Shown here piece after piece: positions 36,233 through 50,690 of a DNA stretch of 64,000 nt. The stretch comes from Linanthus parryae (lineage: Eukaryota > Streptophyta > Magnoliopsida > Ericales > Polemoniaceae). The stretch lies in assembly GCA_023055425.1 (NCBI GenBank), contig JALGPY010000009.1, forward strand, positions 17,735,775-17,799,774, read 5' to 3'. The notes under the pieces are model-generated. The model was not told the origin of the DNA. It ran no database searches and saw nothing but the letters and a program-made list of their open reading frames with translations. Positions within the stretch are counted from its first letter, which is position 1, and every line of letters begins with the position of its first letter. The translations under genes were made by a program, and so were the position numbers.

Positions 36233-36660
36233 CCCTCCGCCCCATACAATGAGCTTTCTCCTCGAAGCTCGACATTGAACTAGGGTTTCAGGTCTTAGAA
36301 TCACTGCTAACGTCATAAAGCCTAGTAGGCTACCTATTCAAATAAAATACAAAGTCACTCTACGAGGTACGGTACATAGGATTACTACCCTAGTCCGTTC
36401 TTAGTTCCTAGCAAGAGACACTTGGACAAAAAACACACATGATCAAGCATTGACATGAGCTTTCCACATACTCAAGTCCGTAAGGATGTCACAACACGTG
36501 AATAGATAATAGCAACCAATCGCATAACATATCTCATGGAGATACACTGGGTTGAATCCACACATAGAAAGGACAAACCTATGTCAGGAATAATACAAGG
36601 GCCCCAAAACGAAATAGGATAAATCAGCTAATAAGCAGAAACTTATCTTGCAAGAGGAAG
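36233..36660 (-). mobile_element. Internal domain of base-layer unit 2, truncated
   Basis: Aligned with 4708-5082 and 32947-33010. It ends at a 6 bp shared AGGAAG where the Athila-like element begins. The rest of the internal domain, including the primer site, is missing. Confidence 0.72.
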
Positions 36661-37950
36661 AGAAGTTGAAGATTCAAGAGGAGCAGCCCAGACAATATTG
36701 GCCCAAAATAAGCCCGAAATGGTGCCCGAAATATGGCATATTTCGGGCCGAATTTCTAGGGCCAAAATAGGCAGATGAGATATGCAGATATTATGGGAAA
36801 AAATACAATTTTTGAAGATTTAGCTTCCCTACTTCAACCTAAACACCAAAGGGACGTGAATAGACCTCAGATGTGAGCCTAGAACACTAAGAAGAGCAAG
36901 AAGAACATGTTTGGAGAATCATCAAGCAAGGAGACGAGCCCGGATCAACGCCATATCATGATTTTTAGCAATTGATCTTTTTTCTCTATATTTCTTGTAT
37001 GAACTATTCAAACGAGATGTTGGTTTGTGTTATGAGTAGCTAAACTCATACCTAGGAATCTACGGAGAGCCTAGGGTTTATGTTTTTATGATATTTTCCA
37101 GATTTTGGATGAACTTTCATGTTAGGGTTATGATTCAATAAAGTTTGTTCTGGTTATCATTATGTTGAGTTCTTTCATTGACAAGTTGGAACTAAGATGT
37201 ATGATTTTGGTTATCTCTTTCCTCATGAAATGATAAGATAGGCTTAAAGACGATCTTAGTAGTTAAATATCTCGTACAGTGTGCTTAATCTTTAGTAATG
37301 TTGGAGTCATGACCCGAAATCACTATATAACTAGTGAGTGTATGAAAGCAACTCTACCCTAGTTGGGATGAGTAAACAAGATCATTCTTAATCAATGATA
37401 CTGAGAAGTGAGTTGAGTAGGAATGGCTAGAAGAGGGTATATTCAGTAGGATATAGTGAAGTGTACGTATGTAATGGTATGAGAGGACATTATTCCTGAA
37501 ATATTGTTAGCCTACTAGAACATAGCGGTAGTTGAGTTGGCCTGAGAGGGACAAGTTGCTATCAATGTGTAGAGAGACATGAGATCGATAGGTAATTGTC
37601 AATGCCATTACCCAGCTTAGCTAACTAAGATTTGTCGTGTTAGAACATGGAATCCAGAATCGTCAAAACTACCCTAGGTGATCTATAGATTGCCTAGTTT
37701 TCTCTCCATTTAATTATCCTAAATCATATCTTTCGCCTTATTTAATTACCATTGCTAGTCACTTGTTTGAGAGTGACAACACGCCATTCAACAAACCCTT
37801 TTTATCGGTTACTTGTGTAAATTGGATTTAATTGCTAAATCTAGAGAAAAGTAAGCACCTTCCCTTGGGTTCGATAACTCGGAGTCCGAAAAACGCCATT
37901 ATATTACTTGACTGTATACTTGCGCAGCAACGCGTAATACAATCGCGTCA
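36661..37950 (+). repeat. 5' LTR of the Athila-like element, truncated
   Basis: Matches 42453-43742. The first 305 bp are missing. Confidence 0.85.
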
Positions 37951-37956
37951 AGTTTT

Positions 37957-37968
37957 TGGCGCCGTTGC
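37957..37968 (+). other. Primer binding site of the Athila-like element
   Basis: TGGCGCCGTTGC, six bases after the LTR, a common Athila primer site. Confidence 0.75.
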
Positions 37969-38697
37969 GTGTCAAAGTTTGCAAAGTATGCATACTTCAC
38001 TTTGCATAATTCACTTCCCGCTAAATTTCGGACCGAAATGCCCCCCATTTCGGGCCGAATGGTCGGGGCTTCTCTTTAATGGGGGAATTTTTGACATTTT
38101 GGGAGTTGTATATAAACCAAAATTCGGGTTTCTAAACCTTCCCACTTAATTTTCGAATCAAGAACCCCTTTCTTCATCTTCTTCCTCTCAAAACCTCAAG
38201 AATACCAACACACCCAAAACCCAAAACTCGTCCGAATTGAGAGATTTTTTTTGGGCTTGCTCCTTGCAAGCCCAACTACAAGATTAATTATTGGGTTTTA
38301 GAGAGATAGTGAACAGTTTGAGTGTGGAGGAAAACAAATAGGAAGAGCTCCAAGAACACAAAATATTTCGATCTGTCAACTTGGAGTAGGATTCGGCCAT
38401 AGCTCAAGAAGAGTGTTTCGACGGGGACGCCGAGGAGCACAAGGAGATACACTTGCCTCAACTTTCTTTTATTTTCGAAAAATCGGTCGACCAATCGGTC
38501 CATTCTTGAACAATTTTTGCGAAAGAGGTCCCGTAAGAACGGTACTCCGGGACCGTAGGTACCAAACTCTTTCTCTCGCTTTAATTCTTGCTTAGGCACT
38601 CTTAGGGCTTAAATTTTCTCGCAAATTGTATTCGCTTCTTGCTTGTACCCAGGGTTACTTGGTTTAGTTCACTGTTAAAACTCACGTACACTCGTTT
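37969..38697 (+). other. Leader of the Athila-like element with an internal TATA motif
   Basis: GTATATAAAC at about 38106-38115 is followed by a CT-rich leader. No ORF of note. Confidence 0.4.
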
Positions 38698-40210
38698 TTG
38701 TTTTTCTCCATCATAATTTCTACATCCGGTAGTGCTAAGCGGAGACGGGGAGTAGTTATTGATGATCATCATGTCTTCAATCCCGAGGAGGATGTAGTTA
38801 TGAATGAGAGGGAAGAGGAGGTGAAAAAGGGAGACGGTTCGGGCAACAGACGCCAGGTGCCTCCGTCTCCAATTCGTTATGAGCTAAACAAGAATATGCC
38901 TCCACTACCGCAAATTGGTTTGAGCGGTAAGGATCCGAAAGAGGTTTATCCCGGTGCTATCTGCAGTACCAAATTCTGCAGCTTCAGGTTCGTTAATGCG
39001 AATGCCCATAAGGCATATTACACTAACGTGTTCTTGAAGAAGGTAGGGACTCATGAAAAACCCTTCCGCCAAGCGATAATATGCCGAAATAGCTTAAGGA
39101 TATATTCAAGAATGAGAGGCTAGACAGGTGGTTTAAGATTTGCAAGAAGTCTAGCTCCGCTCTTGCAAGAGAGATTCTTTTAAATGCTCGTTTCTATGAC
39201 GAGGGAGAGGGTGATGATCAGAGGCAAGTGTATTGACGACAAGCATATATAGTTCTCACGCCCGAAACTATAGCAGCCGCTATGAACTTAAAGCCTCTAA
39301 AGGAGGAATTTTGTGCCTATTATGAGACCATTCGGAGGTTGGATGTTGTTGAGGTTGTGAAGGCCTTTTTCTTTGAGGGGGTGCCTGGAGCGGTGTGAAT
39401 TGAGAGACCCACTTTACCCGAGTGGAATGTTTCTAGGAAAATGTACTTCCACGTGCGAGGTGGTTGTGTGAGCTTCTTGAGAAATGGGTTTTCGGTGTTA
39501 CCGCTCAACCCACGTACTCCTTCCAGCTTTGCACCATGGCTTACTGTTTGTGGAGCAATAAGCGTATCAATGTCCCGTACTTCATTTATTGTTTTCTTAT
39601 GGAGAGGATTGTATGCTCTAACCGTAGATCTGTCGGTCACACTGCCTTCTCCTAAAGCTAGCAAAAGATGCTAAAGCTAATCTGAGTGGTTTAGAGTATG
39701 ACTCTACGGGCTAGAATAAGACTGACGCAGCGCGCACGTGGGAGACAATACCCGACCCTCTGAAAGTCCAGAGACCTGTTGCACCCCCACAGCCTAGGAG
39801 AGATGAGTCCTGTAGCTCGGGCTCTAACACCGAGAGCCATATTACCATGATCACCCACACGCTGGAGTCCCAGAGGCTCCTAGCTGATGAGGATAGAGCA
39901 AGGTCTAGGAGATATTTTCCGCATATCTAGAGTAGTCAGGGCCAGCTTGGCTGAGGTTTAGAGAGGTTGAGTTTGGATTGTGCTGATCAGGGAGGCTGGA
40001 TTCAGGACTTGGCCGTAGCGACCAATGTCCAGTTGCAGCACCCGCATACCTATGATGGAATGTTCCATTACCATTCTGATGTATACCCAGACTCGAGTCC
40101 GGACGTCCAAAATGAGGACTACGAGGCGACTCACTCCGACTAGACCCACCTGCCCTTCACTTAGGCAGCCAAGTCCTCTTGATTTCATTTTATTTTTCGT
40201 TGAGGACAAC
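38698..40210 (+). pseudogene. Athila-type additional ORF, degenerate
   Basis: The first open part (to 39123) has acidic and basic N-terminal stretches and then RFVNANAHKAYYTNVF and VGTHEKPF. Other frames continue the similarity: near 39464 a block with LLEKWVFGVTAQPTYSFQL and NKRINVPYFIYCFLMERI. This layout resembles the additional or envelope-position ORF of Athila and related retroelements (plant transposon protein-like domain). Stops and frameshifts are spread through it, for example near 39120, 39235 and 39398. It ends near VEDNDALKCGG at about 40200, overlapping a GTGTGGGGGG tract. Function of this family is unknown; the call is by resemblance only. Confidence 0.5.
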
Positions 40211-42132
40211 GACGCGCTTAAGTGTGGGGGGATTTTTAGCTATCCGCTAGTTAGCCATTGCATAGCCTTGTTACATATAGTTAGTGAGTCAGTTTTCATG
40301 TAGATGCCAGTCGCTTAGATATGTGTTTGCATTTACACGTTTATTTTATGCATTGTATATATTTGTTTGCACTGCTATTTATGGATTCCAACTACTCTAT
40401 TTTGTTGTTACTCGAGTTGGCCCAAGCATATAGATTTAGGAAGATTAAAACAAAAACAAAGAAACAATAAAAAAATTGAAAAACCCTATAAATTGAATTT
40501 TTTTGAGAAAGGGCAATCGAAGAGAGTGAATGTGGAGAGGACGCAATGATAGTATTCCCTAGGTAGTAGGAAAATCAGAGTGAGGTATTCGCGAGAATCT
40601 GGAGTAGGAAGGCTACAGGGCCAATGCACGTTAGGATTGTGAGTAGCTGTCTCTCAGACTAGTTATCCTACTAGAGCTAGACCACCGTCACTTAGGTAGT
40701 CGTCAACCTTCCTCGTAGTGGCACCGGAACAGCTGTGCGAGTGATTTTTATGGGGGCCTCACGTCCCGTCTCACAGCCTAGGTCCACTAGTTACCCCAAT
40801 ATGATCCATTTACCCCTTTTATTAACAGCCTCTAGCCTAGAAAGCCTTTTCTTGTGACTTGCATCAGTAGTTAGAATGGTCCATTCCTATGCATCATGAT
40901 AGAGGGAGTTCAGTCATGGAGGTTCAATGAGGGTGAGCTGATTTGATACATCTTGAGTGGATTCTCCCAAATGTCGTGTTTTGAGGGGATGTGAGGGTGA
41001 GTTAGATACGGTAGCACACTTAGGTGTGGCGGTGAGTCTTGTCCTTACACCACGATCATAGGTGGAGTACCGTAGTGTGTGATATTCTTTCCGCACATCA
41101 TGGGGTCGGGGTTGGTTGATCTTATAAGAGGTTGTGCTTATACTTCATTTATATTCTCTATATCTTAGGTGATGAGGAGGATCGGTTGGAAAAGCACGTT
41201 TACACATTGACTATCGGGTTTTTGATATGCTTTACAATGAGTGTGGGGGTGTCGACATTTATTTGATTACATTACGATTTGAAACATTCCACCCCTACAT
41301 TATCTATTTTGATATTGGATCTCCTCGGATATTACTATCGTTAGTGTTGGCTCCATGAGATTTGTTATATATACATGGAAAAAAAACATAAACTAGAAAA
41401 ACAAACAGAAATTGAAAGTGAAAGTGAAAGTGAAAGGGAATAAGGAACTGAAATTGAACTTCATGAAGACCGGGGAGATTAGCTATGGATCTTGATCACT
41501 TCTTCACATTGTGGCCGCGAGAACGGCGTTGCACCAAGATTGAGGGAATGAGGGTCGGAGTAGCTAGTTTCGGTGGGGTTCCTTAGATTTTGGCGAGGGA
41601 GTGTGAGAATCGGGTTTTGTGAGATATATCATGACGTCTAGGACTTCCCTTCTAAATATCTTATCATACCCATCCTAAGTCGTCAGCATTTTGACCCGTG
41701 GATGAATAGCTCGGATGGTAAGTGCTAGGGATACGTTTGATGAGTGTGTGGAAGCAACTTATTTTGTGTTCGTGCCCGTTCTGTCTGACGAAACTAGCAG
41801 CAAGTTCTACCGATCACCGAAGTTATAGAATCTTCTAGGGGATGTGAGAGTTTTATGACATGTCGGTTTATTCTTTGAGATTGCCCAATCTCTCCTAAAA
41901 AGAAAAAAATTGTGTTCTTTAATTTATTGCATTGTACATACTTGAGTTGCATTGTATATATCATGTAGTTTTCATCGTCCTGTCTTTGTGTATTGACTCG
42001 TGAGTCGTGTTGGCTAGCGGAAAGTGAAGTATGCAAAGTGGTGGGGTATGCATTGGTTTGGTTTTGGTATGTATGCAATGTCTCAAGTGTGGGAGTTTTT
42101 GAGCGTCATTGTTGCTCGAGACGAGCAAGAGG
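40211..42132 (+). other. 3' non-coding region of the Athila-like element
   Basis: No credible ORF. GTGTGGGGG tracts occur near 40220 and 41243 before the true tract at about 42135. A short GAAAGT reiteration is at about 41417-41440. Confidence 0.55.
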
Positions 42133-42147
42133 TAGTGTGGGGGAATT
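42133..42147 (+). other. Polypurine tract of the Athila-like element
   Basis: AGTGTGGGGGAATT directly before the LTR start TGATAG. Confidence 0.7.
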
Positions 42148-43742
42148 TGATAGCGCCTTTTAGGAGCTATCTTTCTTTAGCATTTACCACATGTTTAAGA
42201 GGTTTTTGGAGAGTTTTGAGCCTAATATTGCTTAGATGAGCATGATTTATCACTTGTTCCTTCATATGTGTAAAGTTAGTCCAAGCATGTTCTTTATGTT
42301 GATTTATGCATAATTTGTTGGATTTAATCGCTTGGTATAGTTGTTGTTTTTGTATTTGACAGGACATAGAGCTATTGGAGTGATTTGGAATCAACAGCAT
42401 GAACTTAGGAAGCAAGGAAGGGCAAGGAAAGAGGCTCGGGATCCCAAAAGGAAGAGAAGTTGAAGATTCAAGAGGAGCAGCCCACACCATTTCGGCCCGA
42501 AATGGTGCCCGAAATATGGCATATTTCGGGCCGAAATGCTAGGCATTTTGGGCCGAAATAGGCAGATGAGATGTGCGGATTTTTTGGGCAAAAATGCAAT
42601 TTTTGAAGATTTAGCTTCCCTACTTCAACCTAAACACCAAAGGGACGTGAATAGACCTCATCTATGATCCAAGAACACTAAGAAGAGCAAGAAGAACACG
42701 TTGGGAGCATCATCAAGCAAGGAGACGAGCCCGGATCAACGCCATATCACGATTTTTAGCGTTTGATCTATTTTCTCTATATTTCTTGTATGAACTATTC
42801 AAACGAGATGTTGATTTGTGTTATGGGTAGCTAAACTCATACCTAGGCATCTATGGAGAGCCTAGGGTTTATGTTTTGATGATATTTTTCGGATTTTGGA
42901 TGAACTTTCATGTTAGGGTTATGATTCAATGAAGTTTGATTTGGTTTTCATCATGTTGAGTTCTTTCATTGACAAGTTGGAACAAAGATTTATTATGTTG
43001 GTTATATCTTTCCTCATGAAATCATAAGCTAGGCTTAAAGACGATCTTAGTAGTTAAACTCGCGTTTATTGTACTTAATCCTTAGCAATGTAGGAGTCAT
43101 GACCCGAAATCACTATATAACAAGTGAGTGTGTGAAAGCAACTCTACCCTAGCTGGGATGAGTAAACAAGATCATTCTTAATCAATGAGACTGAGAAGTG
43201 AGTTGAGTAGGAATGGCTAGAAGAGGGTATATTCAGTAGGATATAGTGAAGTGTACGTGTGTAATGGTCTGAGAGGACCTTATTCCGTGAACTATTGTTA
43301 GCCTACTAGAACATAGCGGTAGTTGAGTTGGCCTGAGAGGGACAAGTTGCTATCAATGTGTAGAGCAACATGAGACCGATAGGTAATTGTCAATGCCATT
43401 ACCCAGCTTAGCTAACTAAGAGTTGTACTGTTAGAACATGGAATCCGGAATCGTCAAAACTACCCTAGGTGATCTATAGATTGCCTAGTTTTCCCTCCAT
43501 TTAGTTTTCCTAAATCATTTCTTTCGCATTATTTAATTACCATTGCTAGTCACTTGTTTGAGGGTGACAGCACTCCATTAAACAAACTATTTTTACCGGT
43601 TACTTGTGTAAATTGGATTTAATTGCTAAATCTAGAGAAAAGTAAGCACCTTCCCTTGGGTTTGATAACTCGTAGTCTGAAAATACTCCATTGTATTACT
43701 TGACTGTATACTTGCGAAGCAACGCGTAATTCAAGCGCGTCA
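42148..43742 (+). repeat. 3' LTR of the Athila-like element
   Basis: 1595 bp, TGATAGCGCC to GCGCGTCA. Confidence 0.82.
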
Positions 43743-46567
<2,825 letters not shown>

Positions 46568-47699
46568 TTTGTAGTTTGTTTTGTGGTGCATTTTAACTTG
46601 TCTTGATCAAGTTTTTGAACCTGTGCATCTTTTATGTTCTAACATGTGGTGAGAAAGAACTAGGGGTCAGTGATCATGTACACAAAGTGCAGGAGACTAC
46701 AAGTTAGAGCTATCGTCAATGTGTTCCTATTTTGGTTGTGTACTACTAGCTAGTTACTCCCTCCGTTCTCTCTGTTTCTTCAAAAAACGAAGAAACTGTT
46801 TTATTAAGAAATGGAGGGAAATGGCCTAAAATCCCCTGCTTAGTAGCTGAAGTTGTGAGTGGAAATACGTGTCAAATTGGTGGGTCTTTTTATTAGGGGT
46901 ATAAAGGTATTTTTGTATAGAAAGTTAATTTTTTAAGAAGATTTTGAAGAATCCAAGAGAACGTATAGAAAATGAAAATTTGAAGAAACAGAGAGAACGG
47001 AGGGAATATGTCTTAGTTTCAGGAATTGGTATCTCGATTTTGTGGACGCTATAAATTTTTGATGTTGCATGGGCGTATTTGTAGTGGATTTAAGTTCATG
47101 CTTGGGTTTGTAATGAAATTTTTGGATTGAAATCATTGTATCTTATACAAGTAGCTGGGTTGTTTTAATTTTGAGTTGAAATTTTAAGCGGGATGTGTGT
47201 ATAGAAGCAGGGTGTAACTGCATGATTTGTGTAATAAGCAGGATGTGCATATGGTATAGCAGTAGCTGGCTAATTAGCTGTTTGGTAGCAACATTAGTAA
47301 AACACTGCAATGGAAAGTTGTACTAAAATAATGTAGCTGCTTATGGCTAAAAAGAGCTGTAATTAGGCCTAGAGCAGCGTTAAAATAATGCTTTTAAAAT
47401 AAAAGCATTAAAAGTAGTGCTGGAAATGACGACATTACTGCTTTAGTTTAAAACTGTAGTTGAAAAAGGAAACAACGTTAACGAATAAAACGTTACAAAA
47501 CATAACAGCGTTTAAGTAATGCTACAGTAAACGCCACTTTAGAATTGCAGCGCTTTTTAACGTTGCTACATCAAAAACAGCGAAGGTTATGCGAACGCTA
47601 AAAAAAAAGCGTCATATAATGCTGTATTTACCTAAAACTGCATTAAACTGCACAAATCTAGCATTTTTCACGCTGTTTTTGAAACGATTTCTAGTAGTG
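46568..47699. mobile_element. CACTA transposon end fragment
   Basis: The right boundary reads TTTCTAGTAGTG, the complement of CACTACTAGAAA, the classic CACTA terminus. Repeated AGCGTT/AACGCT motifs in the preceding 300 bp look like subterminal transposase-binding repeats. The other end is not visible; it may have been lost where LTR c starts. No transposase is present. Confidence 0.5.
46757..47006. mobile_element. Stowaway MITE (250 bp)
   Basis: The termini CTCCCTCCGTTCTCTCTG and a near-perfect complement, with TA on both sides (46755-46756 and 47007-47008), are typical of Tc1/mariner-derived Stowaways. Confidence 0.85.
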
Positions 47700-47770
47700 T
47701 GAGAAAGATCAATGAACCCATGTCCAACCCATAATTTGTTCGGGCTCATGTAGTTAGCCCAGGCTTGTAA

Positions 47771-48524
47771 GAGCATCTCCTACCATGTCGCATTTCCCCC
47801 CCCCCCCCACCTTCCCCTCCCCCTCCCCCCACGGGCCCACCAATCTCCCCCTCCCCCAAACTACTACTCATTTTCAACCATTCCCCTCCCCCCACCTAAT
47901 TAGGTTTATTTTAAAATATATTTAATAATTTAAAATAAATTATTTGATAAAAATAAATATGAAAATAATATTAATACAAAATTTACTCACAAAAATGATA
48001 AAATAATAATATAAATAATAAAAATAATAATAACAATAATAAATTTGGCATAGTTTTAACCATGTTTTCAAAAAATAATAATAATAATAAATATAATTGC
48101 AAATTATAAAAAAAAATAATAAGATATATCAAATTGACAACAAAATAACAATAATTTTTCGTAAATATTTTGTTCAATTATCGAAAAAATATATTTATTT
48201 TTTATAATAAAAATAATAATAATAATATATTAATCAAAATTAAAAATGCATATTATAATAAATTTCAAAAAAAAAATGCATATTATAATAATAAAATAGT
48301 AGTAAGTGTAATTAACATATCCCTAAATTAGATTAATTAGCTATAATGGTGGGGGGAGGGTGAAGGAGATGTTAGGGGGGAAATGCACCATATCCATCCG
48401 CCACCTATGCCTAAATTCTCTCCCCACCCTCCCCCTCCCCCCTTATGGTTGGACGTGGTCTGTATTTTTATACGGTTTTCCCCCTCCCCTCCCCTCCCCC
48501 TCCCCCTCATGGTCGGAGATGCTC
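47771..48524. mobile_element. Harbinger-like MITE copy 2 (754 bp)
   Basis: The ends are GAGCATCTCCTACCATG and its near complement, flanked by TAA (47768-47770 and 48525-48527). Ends are C- or G-rich (CCCCTCCCC) and the core (about 47930-48310) is very AT-rich. No ORF. Confidence 0.75.
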
Positions 48525-48527
48525 TAA

Positions 48528-48941
48528 TGGATTGAAGATTTTCAAACCAAACCCTATTAACATTGGGCTGGGTTGGATGGGCTTTATGCGTCACTAATTT
48601 AATGGTCAACCCTATTTTTCTACTCTCCCACTACTCCACTAGGGCAACTGGAACAGAATCATATGCTAAAAGTCATACACTAAAAGTTGAGCTAACATGG
48701 GAGCACCTTTATAAAAGCCTTATTTGCTTTCAGTTATCTCTTTCTTTTGTACTAGTGGTACTTTATTTATTTTTAACATGTTTTGGGAGCGAGAGTGCTC
48801 AAGCTTGTGGCCGTTGTTTAGCTTCTTAATATCTGGATTGTTCTGGATTATTGGTCGGTTGGTTGGGAAACATACTGTGAACTTATCTCCTCACTATAAG
48901 CGTTGAATGATACCGACATACCGTGATTCTGGTAGCAAGTA
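48528..48941. other. Unassigned intergenic sequence
   Basis: I see no gene or repeat boundary here. Confidence 0.5.
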
Positions 48942-49197
48942 CCAGTCCGTCCCAGCTCTTTCTTCCCATTTGACTTTTTTGACTAGTATCTGGGTCACTT
49001 TGACCGGGTGATTTGGATAGCAAAATGATACGATTTTTTGATAATTTTTCACCATATTATAGAGCACCTTTTATTCTACAACACCATAAAAAATTATCAA
49101 AAAGTTACATCGGTTTGCTATTCAAATCACCGGGTCAAAGTGACCCAGTGAATAGTGACAAAAGTCAAATTGGGAAGAAAGAGCTGGGACAGAGTGG
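48942..49197. mobile_element. Stowaway-like MITE (256 bp)
   Basis: It is a near-complete inverted repeat with GTCCCAGCTCTTTCTTCCCA arms and TA at both outer edges. Its core (GATTTGGATAGCAAAATGAT) resembles 54540-54620. Confidence 0.75.
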
Positions 49198-49384
49198 TAG
49201 CGGACGTAGGATTCATGTCTTGGGGGCCAACGATAAAACCCTTTTCAATACATAAATAGAAATGAATGTATTACGTATTGAATACTTGTTCAATTGAACA
49301 GTTCCATTCCATTTCCTCAAGCAATTCCTCCGCTTTCACACTCGATTGGAAGAGTCAATTTTCTTTCTGAGTGCAAAATTGTTT

Positions 49385-50690
49385 GGCTTAATTACTTAAT
49401 CCATACCCCCAGTATGCCGAAACTAACACAGTGCATGCCCCAATTCTAGAATAGGCTTATTGCATCCCTCCTTTGTAATAAATTATACTTGTTGCAACTG
49501 GTAAAAAAGATCTACTACTCACTGACTAATGCATCCTTTTGTTTAAGGGTAAAAATGTCCATTCTGCTTATTTATAAACACTTGTAAGAGAGAAAGTATT
49601 CATTGGGGCTTGCCCCACCACCGTGGCATGCCTTTGTGGTGGGGCATGTCATTCACCTTATGACAAACATGCAAAATTTGGTGGGTTCCATCTGACTAAT
49701 GGCGCGCCCCACCACGCAGGCATGCCACAGTGGTGGGGCAAGCCCCAATGAATACTTTCTCCTTGTAAGAACAGCATAGTCACCTCCACGACCGCCACCA
49801 TCGCCACTATGAAACCCAGATTCCGGCGACCCAAGTCACCACTATCACCACCAATTCCGGATACCGCGACCAAATCCTAGATTCCGGCGAATTTCCATTG
49901 CCATCAATCCTTAATAAAATCAGAACAGTGATTGAAAAAGAAAGAGTGGGAATCAGAGAGACTCAACAAGAAATGGGTCTCCCTTAAAATGAAACCAATT
50001 GTTTTACCAAATTCATAAAGAGAATGAACCAAGATAAGAACCAAGAGAAAGGGGGAAATACATAATTGGGTGCATGTTAATCTCGCTGCCACCCCTCCTC
50101 TGTTTTCCTCGTCCGCCATCAATACCCAACCAAGCTTCAATACCCCCAATAGAACCCGACCTTACATCCCCTCCACAGTCCACTACCAGAGTACCACCAG
50201 TGCCACGGCCATCCAAACTCAAATCGGACCAATTCCCAGCCCAAACCCAAGCACCTTCGATCCAGATCAAATACCTCAGCCAGATTCAAATCACGGAGAG
50301 AGATTGAGAGAAAGATAATGTCGAGGAAGAGAGAAAAAATGAGACTGAGCGAGAGGGAGACGAAACGAGAGGGACGGGGAGAGAAGAAGGAACACAACAG
50401 TCCTCCATCGTTCAGAATTTTTTTTTTTGGAATACTCCATCGTTCAGAATTGGTTTATCCTTATCTTCATTTCTTGTTAGTTTTTTCACTCTCAAAAATT
50501 TAATATGAATTTAACTTTTTGTATTGACAAATTTATCCTCTTTATAAGGATGGTGTTTGAATGATATTTTTTCTCAGTTGCAACAAGTCGTATTTATTGC
50601 AAATAGGGGGTGCAATAAGCTTATTCTAGAACTGGGGCATGCAATGTGTTAGTTTCAGTATACTGGGGGCATGCATTAAGTAATTAAGCC
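49385..50690. mobile_element. Non-autonomous Mutator-like element, Pack-MULE candidate
   Basis: The inverted terminal repeats of about 115 bp begin GGCTTAATTACTTAAT. They are flanked by a perfect 9 bp duplication AAATTGTTT (49376-49384 and 50691-50699). No transposase is present. The internal part, especially 49780-49910 and 50075-50310, is GC-richer and coding-like (CCGGCGA, CCACCACC, proline-codon runs), unlike the AT-rich surroundings. This resembles captured gene fragments of a Pack-MULE, but I cannot name the source gene. A 172 bp Mutator MITE is nested at 49590-49761. Confidence 0.75.
49590..49761. mobile_element. Mutator-like MITE copy 2 (172 bp)
   Basis: Same termini as 24876-25069, with a 9 bp duplication CTTGTAAGA (49581-49589 and 49762-49770). 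It is nested in the larger Mutator element. Confidence 0.87.

Larger units (their letters stand above)
36661..43742 (+). mobile_element. Non-autonomous Athila-like Ty3 retrotransposon, 5' truncated
   Basis: Its LTRs are 36661-37950 (missing about the first 300 bp) and 42148-43742 (1595 bp). The TGGCGCCGTTGC primer site and the GTGTGGGGGAATT tract before an LTR starting TGATAG are Athila traits. The internal region of 4.2 kb shows no gag, protease, polymerase or integrase. Only a broken Athila-type additional ORF is visible. It would depend on a full element for movement. Confidence 0.78.

Noticed and set aside
48563..48906. Short plus-strand ORFs between MITEs
   Set aside because: No start context, no domain and no conservation evidence. 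Treated as intergenic.
50013..50503. ORFs on both strands inside the Mutator element
   Set aside because: None has a clear start context or domain. More likely they are captured gene pieces than a gene made here.
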